64,000 nucleotides of DNA, taken from Clavibacter zhangzhiyongii. Lineage in GTDB: Bacteria; Actinomycetota; Actinomycetes; Actinomycetales; Microbacteriaceae. The notes below the pieces were generated by a model that made no database searches, was not told the origin of the DNA, and saw only the letters and a program-made list of their open reading frames with translations. Made by a program: the position numbers and the translations under genes. The stretch spans positions 620,001 to 684,000 of the forward strand of contig NZ_CP061274.1 of assembly GCF_014775655.1 (NCBI RefSeq). Reading direction: 5' to 3'. Below, in pieces: positions 35,137 through 43,898 of the stretch (the stretch's first letter is position 1; each line of letters opens with the position of its first letter).

Positions 35137-35811
35137 TCAGGCGCGCAGCAGCACGTCGAGCGTGACGGCGAGGTGCCGGTCGATCGCGTCGCGGGCCCCC
35201 TCGGCGTCGCCCGCCGCCAGCGCGTCGACGATGCCGGCGTGCTCCTCGCAGACCCGGTCCTGCCGGTCCACCGCGCGGTAGAGCGCCTCGACGCCCACGA
35301 GGATCTGCCGGGCGCGGAGCTTCGCGTAGGTGCGGCTCATGAGCTCGCTGCCCGCCGCGTCGACCAGTAGCTGGTGGAAGCGGCGGTCGTGCTCGATGAA
35401 CTCCCGACCGCTCTCGCGCGGCGGCGTCGCCACCATCGCGCGCTGCTTCTCCAGCACCTCGCGCATCGCGTCGAGCGGCGTGCGGTCGTGCTCCACGGCG
35501 CTCGTGGCGGCGTGCCGCTCGAGGACACCGCGCAGCTCCATCAGCTCCGCGATCTCGCGGCCGGTGATGACGGGGATCCGCGCGCCGCGCTTCGGGATCA
35601 TCTCCACCAGGTCGTCGGCGGCGAGCAGCAGCAGGGCCTCGCGGACGGGGGTGCGGGAGACGCCGATGCGCTCGGCCAGCTCCTGCTCGTTGAGGAACGC
35701 GCCCTGCTGGTCCGGGTCGGTGAGGACGTGCGCGTGCAGGAAGTCGTAGGCCCGCGCGCGGCCCGAGAGGGCGCTCGCCGGCGTGCCTGGATCGCCCGCC
35801 CGTTCTCGCAT
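35137..35811 (-). CDS. GntR-family transcriptional regulator (FadR/FCD type)
   Basis: The 224-residue protein has an N-terminal winged helix-turn-helix ('FLNEQELAERIGVSRTPVREALLLLAADDLVEMIPKRGARI') and an all-helical FCD domain with 'ELRGVLERHAA', 'HDRRFHQLLVDAAG' and 'EHAGIVDALAAGDAEGARDAIDRHL', where His and Asp residues usually bind a metal and a carboxylate ligand. The site TGTATACA at 35818-35825 lies six bases before the ATG and embeds TATACA as the likely -10. The message would be leaderless and autorepressed. A second copy of the site controls the MFS/DUF2848 promoters. Confidence 0.9.
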   Translation of the reverse strand: MRERAGDPGTPASALSGRARAYDFLHAHVLTDPDQQGAFLNEQELAERIGVSRTPVREALLLLAADDLVEMIPKRGARIPVITGREIAELMELRGVLERHAATSAVEHDRTPLDAMREVLEKQRAMVATPPRESGREFIEHDRRFHQLLVDAAGSELMSRTYAKLRARQILVGVEALYRAVDRQDRVCEEHAGIVDALAAGDAEGARDAIDRHLAVTLDVLLRA

Positions 35812-35816
35812 ACGCT

Positions 35817-35826
35817 ATGTATACAT
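35817..35826. promoter_or_regulatory. GntR/FadR-type operator, site 2 (ATGTATACAT)
   Basis: The perfect palindrome ATGTATACAT lies in the 28-bp gap between the divergent regulator and amidase genes. On the minus strand TATACA sits six bases before the regulator ATG and so doubles as its -10 element. Confidence 0.75.
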
Positions 35827-35839
35827 CACGAGGAGGACC

Positions 35840-36679
35840 ATGAAGATCGCGCTCGCACAGATCATCAGCTCGGCGGATCCCGCGGACAACCTGGCACGGA
35901 TCGAGCGGTTCGCCGAGGACGCGGCGCGGCAGGGCGCCGAGCTCGTGGTCTTCCCGGAGGCGGCCCAGCGCGCGTTCGGGAACCCGCTGCCGGAGATCGC
36001 CGAGCCGCTCGACGGGCCGTGGGCCTCCGGCGTGCGGGCGGTCGCCGACCGGCTCGGGGTCGTGATCGTGGCGGGCATGTTCACGCCGGGCGCCGACGGC
36101 CGCGTGCGCAACACGCTCCTCGTCGCGCGACCGGCCGCTGCTCCGGCCGAGGGCGCCTCCTCGTACGACAAGATCCACCTGTTCGACGCGTTCGGCTTCC
36201 GCGAGTCCGACGCCGTCGACCCCGGCGACCAGGTCGCCGTGATCGAGGTCGGCGGCACCCGCGCCTCCCTCGCCACCTGCTACGACGTGCGCTTCCCCGC
36301 CCTCTTCCTCGCGGGCGCCGACCGCGGCGCGGCCCTGAGCGTCGTCTGCGCGAGCTGGGGCGCCGGCCCCGGCAAGGCCGACCAGTGGGACCTCCTGCTC
36401 CGGGCCCGCGCGCTCGACTCCACGACCTTCGTGGTCGCGGTGGGCCAGGGCGACCCCGCGACGCTGCCGGCGGGATCCCGCGGCCACGACCCCGCGAGCG
36501 GCGCGCCCACCGGCATCGGCCGGAGCGCCGTCGTCTCCCCGCTCGGCGAGGTGCTGCACCGGCTCGGCGGCGAGGAGGAGCTCCTCGTGGTCGACATCGA
36601 CCCGTCGGCCGTCGAGGCCGCGCGCGGCACCCTGCCCGTGCTCGCCAACCGCCGCCGCGGGCTCGAGCAGGCGGTCTGA
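35840..36679 (+). CDS. carbon-nitrogen hydrolase (nitrilase superfamily amidase)
   Basis: The 279-residue protein carries the nitrilase triad: Glu40 in VVFPEAA, Lys111 in SYDKIHLFDAFGFRES and Cys147 in ATCYDVRFP. The first strand is 'MKIALAQIISS'. Length and the 'YDKIHLFDAFG' segment fit omega-amidase or deaminated-glutathione-amidase relatives that split an amide to an acid and ammonia. An AGGAGG site precedes ATG 35840. It is divergent from the GntR gene and shares the operator, so it is likely induced together with the transporter. The true substrate is unknown. Confidence 0.9.
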   Translation: MKIALAQIISSADPADNLARIERFAEDAARQGAELVVFPEAAQRAFGNPLPEIAEPLDGPWASGVRAVADRLGVVIVAGMFTPGADGRVRNTLLVARPAAAPAEGASSYDKIHLFDAFGFRESDAVDPGDQVAVIEVGGTRASLATCYDVRFPALFLAGADRGAALSVVCASWGAGPGKADQWDLLLRARALDSTTFVVAVGQGDPATLPAGSRGHDPASGAPTGIGRSAVVSPLGEVLHRLGGEEELLVVDIDPSAVEAARGTLPVLANRRRGLEQAV

Positions 36680-36686
36680 TCCGCGC

Positions 36687-36908
36687 CTAGCCCGGCGGCG
36701 TCGCGTCGTCCCGGTACGACAGCACGTCGCCCGGCTGGCAGTCGAGCACCCGGCAGATCGCCTCGAGGGTGGAGAAGCGCACGGCCTTCGCGCGGCCGTT
36801 CTTCAGCACGAAGACGTTGGCCGGCGTGATGCCGATGGCCGCGGCCAGCTCGGCGACCGTCATGCCGCGCGCGGCGAGGTGCGCGTCGAGGTCGACCTCG
36901 ATCGGCAT
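36687..36908 (-). CDS. small XRE (Cro/CI) helix-turn-helix regulator
   Basis: The 73-residue protein is little more than a helix-turn-helix: 'LAARGMTVAELAAAIGITPANVFVLKNGRAKAVRFSTLEAICRVLDCQPGDVLSY'. It belongs to the YozG-like group that is regularly paired with DUF2975 membrane proteins. Its ATG overlaps the stop of that partner (36908-36910). It probably represses its own operon through the tandem repeats at 37401-37430. Confidence 0.88.
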   Translation of the reverse strand: MPIEVDLDAHLAARGMTVAELAAAIGITPANVFVLKNGRAKAVRFSTLEAICRVLDCQPGDVLSYRDDATPPG

Positions 36909-37384
36909 CAGACGACCTCCGCCAGCTCGGCGTGCGACGCGGCGGCGCGACGCAGCAGGCCGAGCATCGTCACGAGCACGAGGCAGAACGCCGCGCACAG
37001 GGCGGCGATCCCGACCAGGGCGACCATGACGGCCGGCGGCGTGATGCCCGCGACCGCGAGCCCGGCGAAGGCGAGGACGGCGAGGGCCGTCGCGACGGCG
37101 CCCAGCGCGACCATGGCCCGGACGAGCGCGAACGCGCGCCGGTCGAAGATGGCGTCGGACGCGGTCATCGAGGTCAGCCGCCAGATGATGACGAGCACGG
37201 CCTGCGCGCACAGCGTGACGGCGATCACCCACGCGGCCACGGGCACGACCAGCCCGTCGAGGTCGGCCTGGCTCTCGCGGAGCGGCCCGGTCGCGGCCGC
37301 CACTATGAGCGCCTCCACCGCGACGCCGAGCGCCACGAGCAGCGCCACCAGCGCCTTCACGCCGATCCTCGTCACCCTGGCCAT
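36908..37384 (-). CDS. DUF2975 membrane protein
   Basis: The 158-residue protein has four membrane helices (about residues 9-30, 46-68, 88-112 and 118-143) with the DUF2975 layout. It is the usual operon partner of a small XRE regulator, with which it overlaps by 1 bp. The pair may sense a membrane signal; no function is proven. ATG 37384 follows a GGAGGAGGGA ribosome-binding site. Confidence 0.85.
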   Translation of the reverse strand: MARVTRIGVKALVALLVALGVAVEALIVAAATGPLRESQADLDGLVVPVAAWVIAVTLCAQAVLVIIWRLTSMTASDAIFDRRAFALVRAMVALGAVATALAVLAFAGLAVAGITPPAVMVALVGIAALCAAFCLVLVTMLGLLRRAAASHAELAEVV

Positions 37385-37400
37385 GGCCGTCCCTCCTCCG

Positions 37401-37430
37401 TGCATCGGAAGTCGATGCATCGAAATACGA
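37401..37430 (-). promoter_or_regulatory. tandem 15-bp direct repeats upstream of the DUF2975/XRE operon
   Basis: TGCATCGGAAGTCGA (37401-37415) is followed directly by TGCATCGAAATACGA (37416-37430), 12 of 15 bases identical. The second copy runs into a TATCGT -10-like hexamer on the minus strand. It is a likely operator for the XRE protein. Confidence 0.5.
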
Positions 37431-37540
37431 TACTCATGGGACTGCAGGAGCGCGTCATCCGCAGGTCGCATCCGCTCGTCGCCGGACGCGACGCGGGCCC
37501 GGCCGCCGAGGCGACCGGGCCCGCGCGGGCGTCGGACGGA

Positions 37541-38530
<990 letters not shown>

Positions 38531-38571
38531 GCGGTGCTCCGATCTCCCGCGGCCGGATGGGCCGCCCGTCG

Positions 38572-38577
38572 AGCCTA
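38572..38577 (-). promoter_or_regulatory. candidate -10 hexamer for the aldo/keto reductase
   Basis: On the minus strand this reads TAGGCT, about 41 bp before ATG 38530. Confidence 0.4.
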
Positions 38578-38618
38578 GGCACGTCCCGCCCTGTCGACGC
38601 GCCGCCGGTGCGCTTCTT

Positions 38619-38631
38619 TTGAATCGCTCAA
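38619..38631 (+). promoter_or_regulatory. Fur-family operator candidate (TTGA-N5-TCAA)
   Basis: TTGAATCGCTCAA is an inverted repeat 24 bp before the Fur-family gene. FurA/CatR-type regulators of actinomycete catalase genes bind AT-rich sites of this kind at their own promoters. Confidence 0.45.
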
Positions 38632-38655
38632 GGGAAGTGTGCTTGACTCCTCCGC

Positions 38656-39141
38656 ATGTCCCACGACCACGCGCACCACCACGCGCCGCCCCTCGACGCC
38701 GACGCCCTGCGCGCCGCGCTCCGCGGGGCCGGCCTCCGGGTGACCCGACCGCGCGTGGCCGTCCTCGAGGCGGTCGACGCCCAGCCGCACTCGGACGCCG
38801 ACGAGGTGCTCCGCGCGGTGAAGGGCGAGCTGCCCGGCACGAGCATCCAGGCGGTCTACGGCGTGCTCGGCGCGCTCGCGGCCGCGGGGCTCGTGCGGCG
38901 CATCGAGCCCGCGGGATCATCCGCGCGCTACGAGCGCCGGACGGGTGACAATCACCATCACCTCGTGTGCACGTCCTGCCGGACGATCGTCGACGTGGAC
39001 TGCGCGGTGGGGGAGTCCCCCTGCCTCATGCCGTCCGACTCGGCGGGCTTCCTGGTGGCGAGCGCCGAGGTGACGTACTGGGGCCTGTGCCCCGCCTGCC
39101 GGACCGCAGCCGCGGATCCCGGTGCCACCGTCGCGACCTGA
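38656..39141 (+). CDS. Fur-family regulator (FurA/PerR/CatR-like) of catalase
   Basis: The 161-residue protein begins with a His-rich stretch, then a winged helix ('GLRVTRPRVAVLEAVDAQPHSDADEVLRAV', 'GTSIQAVYGVLGALAAAGLVRRIEPAGSSARYERR') and the metal-binding part 'NHHHLVCTSCRTIVDV' with a second CxxC in 'GLCPACRTA'. The structural zinc site is complete. Position 79 bp before the catalase gene fits a peroxide- or iron-sensing repressor of katA, as with FurA-KatG or CatR-CatA in actinomycetes. Confidence 0.9.
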   Translation: MSHDHAHHHAPPLDADALRAALRGAGLRVTRPRVAVLEAVDAQPHSDADEVLRAVKGELPGTSIQAVYGVLGALAAAGLVRRIEPAGSSARYERRTGDNHHHLVCTSCRTIVDVDCAVGESPCLMPSDSAGFLVASAEVTYWGLCPACRTAAADPGATVAT

Positions 39142-39220
39142 CCGTCGCCACCGGCCGCCTCCCCACGGCCGGACGACCCGAGCCAGCACCTCCCCGTTCC
39201 ACCGCTGACAGGAGAAACAC

Positions 39221-40750
39221 ATGACCGACCAGAAGTACACGACCACCGACTCCGGCGCACCGGTCGCCAGCGACGAGCACTCGCTCTCCGTCGGCCCCGA
39301 CGGCGCCATCCCCCTCCACGACCACTACCTCGTCGAGAAGCTCGCGCAGTTTAACCGCGAGCGCGTCCCGGAGCGCGTCGTGCACGCCAAGGGCGGCGGC
39401 GCGTTCGGCACCTTCCGCGTCACGGGCGACGTCAGCGCGTACACCCGCGCCTCCCTCTTCCAGCCCGGCGCCGAGGTCGAGATGCTCGCGCGCTTCTCCA
39501 CCGTCGCCGGCGAGCAGGGCAGCCCCGACACGTGGCGCGACCCCCGCGGATTCGCGCTGAAGTTCTACACGGACGAGGGCAACTACGACCTCGTGGGCAA
39601 CAACACCCCCGTCTTCTTCATCCGCGACGGCATCAAGTTCCCCGACTTCATCCGCTCGCAGAAGCGCCTGCCGGGCTCGCACCTGCGCGACCACGACATG
39701 CAGTGGGACTTCTGGACCCTCTCGCCCGAGTCGGCCCATCAGGTCACCTGGCTCATGGGCGACCGCGGCCTCCCGAGCTCGTGGCGCCACATGGACGGCT
39801 TCGGCTCGCACACCTACCAGTGGATCAACGCGGCCGGCGAGCGCTTCTGGGTGAAGTACCACTTCAAGACGCAGCAGGGCATCGAGATCCTCAAGCAGGA
39901 GCAGGCCGACCAGATCGCGGGCGAGGACGCCGACTTCCACATCCGCGACCTCACCGAGGCCATCGACCGCGGCGACCACCCGGAGTGGAAGCTCGAGGTG
40001 CAGATCATGCCCTACGAGGAGGCGAAGTCGTACCGGTTCAACCCGTTCGACCTCACCAAGGTCTGGTCGCAGAAGGACTACCCGCGCATCGAGGTCGGCA
40101 CCATGACCCTGAACCGGAACCCGGAGAACTACTTCGCGCAGATCGAGCAGGCCGCGTTCGCGCCCTCGAACTTCGTGCCCGGGATCCAGACCAGCCCCGA
40201 CAAGATGCTCCTCGCGCGCATCTTCAGCTACGCCGACGCGCACCGCTACCGCGTGGGCACCAACCACGCGCAGCTGCCGGTGAACGCGCCGAAGTCGCCC
40301 GTGCACAGCTACTCGAAGGACGGCGCGGCGCGCTACCACTTCGAGTCGGCCGGCACGCCCGTCTACGCGCCCAACTCGCACGGCGGCGCGCACGCCGACC
40401 CGGCTCGCGCCGCGGAGAGCGCCGGCTGGGAGCAGGACGGCGAGCTCGTCCGCGCCGCCGCCACGCTGCACGCGGAGGACGACGACTTCGTCCAGGCCCG
40501 GATGCTCGTCAACGAGTCGATGGACGACGCCCAGCGCGAGCGCCTCGTCGGCAACATCGTCGGCCACGTGAGCAAGGTCACCACGGCCGAGCTGCGCGCC
40601 CGCGTCATCCAGTACTGGACGAACGTCGACGCGTGGCTGGGCGCCGCCGTCGCCGCCGGCCTGCCGCCGCTGGCCGGATCCGCGCCCGTCGCGGAGGCCA
40701 CCCCCGGCCCGACGCGCGACGCCGAGGAGGTCGGTGTCGCGGCCCGCTGA
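39221..40750 (+). CDS. katA: monofunctional heme catalase (clade 3 size)
   Basis: The 509-residue protein has all catalase landmarks: catalytic His in '[14 protein letters not shown]', Asn in '[14 protein letters not shown]' and the heme-ligand Tyr in '[14 protein letters not shown]'. It splits hydrogen peroxide to water and oxygen in the cytoplasm. Its size fits the small-subunit clade. An AGGAGA site precedes the ATG, and a Fur-family gene 79 bp upstream probably controls it. A strong hairpin follows. Confidence 0.97.
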   Translation: MTDQKYTTTDSGAPVASDEHSLSVGPDGAIPLHDHYLVEKLAQFNRERVPERVVHAKGGGAFGTFRVTGDVSAYTRASLFQPGAEVEMLARFSTVAGEQGSPDTWRDPRGFALKFYTDEGNYDLVGNNTPVFFIRDGIKFPDFIRSQKRLPGSHLRDHDMQWDFWTLSPESAHQVTWLMGDRGLPSSWRHMDGFGSHTYQWINAAGERFWVKYHFKTQQGIEILKQEQADQIAGEDADFHIRDLTEAIDRGDHPEWKLEVQIMPYEEAKSYRFNPFDLTKVWSQKDYPRIEVGTMTLNRNPENYFAQIEQAAFAPSNFVPGIQTSPDKMLLARIFSYADAHRYRVGTNHAQLPVNAPKSPVHSYSKDGAARYHFESAGTPVYAPNSHGGAHADPARAAESAGWEQDGELVRAAATLHAEDDDFVQARMLVNESMDDAQRERLVGNIVGHVSKVTTAELRARVIQYWTNVDAWLGAAVAAGLPPLAGSAPVAEATPGPTRDAEEVGVAAR

Positions 40751-40780
40751 GCCGCGGCGATGATCCGCTGATCGAACGAC

Positions 40781-40817
40781 ACGACGCCCGTCCCCTCGGT
40801 GAGGGGGCGGGCGTCGT
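40781..40817 (+). terminator. hairpin after the catalase gene
   Basis: A 17-bp stem with one mismatch (40781-40797 and 40801-40817) and a 3-nt loop lies 30 bp after the stop. Confidence 0.85.
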
Positions 40818-40917
40818 CGCGTGCGGGACGGGATCCAGCCGCCGCGCAAGGGCGTGTCGACCGGGCGGGATCCGTGGGACCGTCGGGGGCCCGCCACGAC
40901 GACCCGGAGGACTCCGC

Positions 40918-41538
40918 ATGCGCAGCACCCACCCGATCCCCGGCGACCCGTGGCCGCACGACATGGTGCTGCGGATCGAGGACGAGCCCCGCGATCTCAC
41001 CTCCCTCCTGTTCGTGCGGGAGGCGTGGCGGCTGCCGATCGACGACGTGCCCGCCCTCGATGCGATCCCCGACGTGGGGTCCTCCGCACGGCCCGCGGGT
41101 CTCGATGAGGCGGAGGCCGTGGAGCGATGGAGGACCGAGTGGGCGCGGGTCTGGCCGCGCCTCGCGGTGCTCCGCGAGGCGATGCGCGCGCCGGAGGAGG
41201 AGGCGATGCGCCTGCTCCGCGACATCGCGGCCGACGGACAGCACGTCGGAGCCCTCTCCGACGAGAGGGGCATCGATCGCGAGGCGTTCGACGCGTGGCA
41301 CGTCACCCTCCGCGACGACCACCGGCTGCCGCTCGCCGAGCACCCCGAGCGCATCCGCGTGACGGCGCTCGCCGACGCCTGGCGGCACGGGCTCGAGAGC
41401 ATCGTGCAGCTGCCCTACGCGGGGTTCCACGCCGAGCGCATCGACCCGGCGACGCTCGTCGTGTCCCGGACGGCGCGGCACGATCCGGAGATGTACCGTC
41501 GCGCGCTCGCGGCGCCGATCGGCGGCGGGCCGTCCTGA
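40918..41538 (+). CDS. hypothetical protein, family not recognised
   Basis: This 206-residue protein is soluble, acidic and mostly helical by composition ('AVERWRTEWARVWPRLAVLREAMRAPEEEAMRLLRDIA'). It has no signal peptide, membrane helix or motif that I can name. A Trp-rich N-terminal third ('PGDPWPHDMVLRIEDEPRDL', 'REAWRLPIDD') might form a small beta unit. A GGAGG site precedes ATG 40918, and codon use matches the neighbours, so it is a real gene. It is convergent with the GNAT pair 8 bp beyond. Confidence 0.7.
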   Translation: MRSTHPIPGDPWPHDMVLRIEDEPRDLTSLLFVREAWRLPIDDVPALDAIPDVGSSARPAGLDEAEAVERWRTEWARVWPRLAVLREAMRAPEEEAMRLLRDIAADGQHVGALSDERGIDREAFDAWHVTLRDDHRLPLAEHPERIRVTALADAWRHGLESIVQLPYAGFHAERIDPATLVVSRTARHDPEMYRRALAAPIGGGPS

Positions 41539-41545
41539 CGGACGG

Positions 41546-42067
41546 TCAGCCGAGCGGCAGCTCCATCTCCAGGTCCTTCTGCGTGCGGTCCAGCGCGTAG
41601 GGGACGCTGCGGCCCGTGAGGCGGAAGCCGCGGCGCTCGTAGTAGGCGCGGGCGCGCGGGTTGTCCTCGTGCACCTCGAGCCGCACGGCGCGGACGTTCG
41701 GGCGGTCGCGGGCCCATGCGATGATCGCGTCGAGGAGGAGGTCGGTGACGCCCGCGCCGCGACCCCTCGCGGACGGCGTGATGTAGACGCTCACGAGCAT
41801 CACGCGGGTCGGGTCGGCGGCGACGAAGGCGTTCATCGCGCCGAGCCAGCGGCCGGTCGCGCGCTCGACGGCGACGTAGGCCGTGCTGCCCGGCTGCTCC
41901 GCGCGCGCGGTGCGGGCGCGCCAGTCCGACTCCGGCCGGGTGAGCGCCTGCTCGAGCGTCTCGAGGTAGGCGAGCGGGGTGTCCTCGAGCATCTCGAGGC
42001 GGAGCGCGCGGTACTCGCGCCAGTCGTCGGCGCGGAGGCGGTGGATCACCGCGTCGGGCACGGTCAC
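41546..42067 (-). CDS. GNAT-family N-acetyltransferase
   Basis: The 173-residue protein has a full GNAT core: 'DDWREYRALRLEMLEDTPLAYLE', 'AYVAVERATGRWLGAMNAFV', 'VMLVSVYITPSARGRGAGVTDLLLDAIIAWA' with the RGRGAG pyrophosphate loop, and 'VRLEVHEDNPRARAYYERRGFRLTGR'. It probably acetylates a small molecule or protein amine. Its GTG overlaps the stop of a second GNAT gene (GTGA), so the two are co-translated. Confidence 0.9.
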   Translation of the reverse strand: MTVPDAVIHRLRADDWREYRALRLEMLEDTPLAYLETLEQALTRPESDWRARTARAEQPGSTAYVAVERATGRWLGAMNAFVAADPTRVMLVSVYITPSARGRGAGVTDLLLDAIIAWARDRPNVRAVRLEVHEDNPRARAYYERRGFRLTGRSVPYALDRTQKDLEMELPLG

Positions 42068-42639
42068 ACCAGCTGCCCGTTCACGTGGAGGTCGCCCGCG
42101 GGGAACGCGTCGGCGGGGGCGGTGACGGGGAGCATCAGCCAGCCGTGGTCCTGGTGCACGACCTCCGCGGCGCCGCGGAGCGTGAAGCCGTTGTAGTGGC
42201 CGGTGCGGCCGTCGAGGGGGATCCAGCCGTGCCGCACGTAGTAGCCGGTGGTGTCCGCGCCGGTCTCGAGCAAGCCGAACGGCACGGCGAGGCGGGCGAG
42301 CGCGCCGCGGATCCCGTCGGCGAGCAGCGTGCCGAGGCCCTGCCCCTGCCGCTCGGGGTGCACGGCCACCATGCCGGTGGATCCCACGAGCAGGTCGTCC
42401 GCCGGGTCGCCCGCGCCGTCGCCCGCCTGGACGAACATGCGCCGGATCCCCGCGTGCGCCACGAGCTCGTCGCCGTCGTGCACGAGGACCCGCAGCTCGG
42501 GCTGCGCCCCCGCCCAGCTGCGCGCGCCCGCGTAGCCCTCGCGGAAGTCGGGGAAGGCGAGCGCGAGGAGCGACGCGATGGAGGTGTGGGCGGCGACGTC
42601 GAGCGCGCCCTCGCGGACGACGGTGAGGCGGGGTCCCAT
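42064..42639 (-). CDS. GNAT-family acetyltransferase, AAC(2')-like layout
   Basis: The 191-residue protein has 'LRVLVHDGDELVAHAGIRRMFVQAG', 'STGMVAVHPERQGQGLGTLLADGIRGAL' with the acetyl-CoA loop, 'LLETGADTTGYYVRHGWIPLDG' and a final 'MLPVTAPADAF ... GDLHVNGQLV' segment. The order resembles mycobacterial aminoglycoside 2'-N-acetyltransferases. I would not infer drug resistance from this alone. A leaderless -10 (TAGCCT, six bases upstream) supports ATG 42639. It is coupled to the next GNAT gene. Confidence 0.8.
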   Translation of the reverse strand: MGPRLTVVREGALDVAAHTSIASLLALAFPDFREGYAGARSWAGAQPELRVLVHDGDELVAHAGIRRMFVQAGDGAGDPADDLLVGSTGMVAVHPERQGQGLGTLLADGIRGALARLAVPFGLLETGADTTGYYVRHGWIPLDGRTGHYNGFTLRGAAEVVHQDHGWLMLPVTAPADAFPAGDLHVNGQLV

Positions 42640-42645
42640 GGGTCG

Positions 42646-42651
42646 AGGCTA
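42646..42651 (-). promoter_or_regulatory. -10 hexamer of a leaderless promoter (GNAT pair)
   Basis: On the minus strand this reads TAGCCT, 6 bp before ATG 42639. Confidence 0.55.
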
Positions 42652-42712
42652 GCCGTCGACCCCGCGGGTGTCCGGGCCCGGCCGCGGCCCGGTCGCGCGG
42701 CCCGCGCGCCCG

Positions 42713-42718
42713 TAGGGT
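42713..42718 (+). promoter_or_regulatory. -10 hexamer of a leaderless promoter (AI-2E family gene)
   Basis: TAGGGT lies 7 bp before ATG 42726. Confidence 0.55.
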
Positions 42719-42725
42719 TGAGCGC

Positions 42726-43898
42726 ATGACCACCCCGCAGTCCGTCTGGCAGGACAAGCTCGGCCGCCTCTCCATCCGCTGCGTGCAGATCCTGGCGGTC
42801 CTCGTGGTCGCCATCGCGATCGTGTACGCCGCCATCTCGCTCAAGCTCGTGGTGATCCCGGTGATCATCGCGCTGATCCTCGCGTGCGCCGTCCGCCCGA
42901 TGGTGCTCTGGATGGAGCGGCGCGGCCTGCCCGACGCGCTCGCCGCCGCCATCGCCCTGCTCACGGGCCTCGTGCTGTTCGGCGGCGCGATCACGCTCGT
43001 CGTCTTCGGCGTGCAGAGCCAGTGGCCGACCCTCGTGAAGGCCACCAGCGAGGGCGTCGACCGGCTGCAGTCCTTCGTCGAGGAGGGCGGCCTGCCCATC
43101 GACACGGCCCAGATCGACTCGTTCCGCCAGTCCGCCGTCGACTTCCTCACGAGCAGCCAGTTCGGATCCGGCGCCATCGCGGGCGTCTCCGCCGCGGCCG
43201 AGGTCGTCACGGGCGCCGTGCTCGGGCTCGTCGTGTTCTTCTACTTCGTCAAGGACGGGCCGCGCATCTGGGCCTTCCTCATCCGCCCGTTCCGCGGCCG
43301 CGGCCGCAAGCGCGCCGTGCGCGTCGGCCACGAGGGCGCCAAGGTGCTCGGCGGCTACATCCGCGGCACCGCGACGGTCGCGCTCGTCGACACCGTGTTC
43401 ATCGGCGCCGGCCTCGTCTTCCTCGGCGTGCCGCTGGCGCTGCCGCTCGCGCTCGTCGTCTTCATCGGCGCGTTCGTGCCGATCGTCGGTGCCACCGTGG
43501 CCGGCATCCTCGCGGCGCTGGTCGCGCTGGTGACCAACGACCTCGGCACCGCACTCTGGGTCGTCGGCATCGTGATCCTGGTGAACCAGCTCGAGGGCAA
43601 CCTGCTGCAGCCGGTCGTGCTCGGCAACGCGCTCAAGCTGCACGGCCTGGTCGTGCTGCTGGCGCTGACCGCCGGCACGATCCTCGGCGGCATCGTCGGC
43701 GCGATCCTCTCGGTGCCGCTCACGGCCGTCGCCTGGACCGCCTGGAAGATCGTGATGGAGCCCGACGAGGAGGAGAAGGAGCCGTCACCCCCGACGCACC
43801 CGCACGCGCCGCCCGCGAAGCGCGGCGTGCGCGGCCTCACCTCGCTGCTCACGGGCCGCGCCTCGACGCCCGCCACCGCCACCCGGGCCGACCGATGA
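42726..43898 (+). CDS. AI-2E family (PerM/UPF0118) transporter
   Basis: The 390-residue membrane protein has the family pattern: two helices at the start, a periplasmic-type domain of about 90 residues ('SQWPTLVKATSEGVDRLQSFVEEGG'), then helices with 'VVFFYFVKDGPRIWAFLIRPF', 'GGYIRGTATVALVDTVFIGAGLVFLGVPLALPLALVVFIGAFVPIVGA' and 'NQLEGNLLQPVVLGNALKLH'. Some members move AI-2, sodium or protons; substrate is open. The C-terminal 50 residues are Pro/Arg-rich and disordered. It overlaps the DUF1206 gene by 4 bp (ATGA). Confidence 0.9.
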   Translation: MTTPQSVWQDKLGRLSIRCVQILAVLVVAIAIVYAAISLKLVVIPVIIALILACAVRPMVLWMERRGLPDALAAAIALLTGLVLFGGAITLVVFGVQSQWPTLVKATSEGVDRLQSFVEEGGLPIDTAQIDSFRQSAVDFLTSSQFGSGAIAGVSAAAEVVTGAVLGLVVFFYFVKDGPRIWAFLIRPFRGRGRKRAVRVGHEGAKVLGGYIRGTATVALVDTVFIGAGLVFLGVPLALPLALVVFIGAFVPIVGATVAGILAALVALVTNDLGTALWVVGIVILVNQLEGNLLQPVVLGNALKLHGLVVLLALTAGTILGGIVGAILSVPLTAVAWTAWKIVMEPDEEEKEPSPPTHPHAPPAKRGVRGLTSLLTGRASTPATATRADR

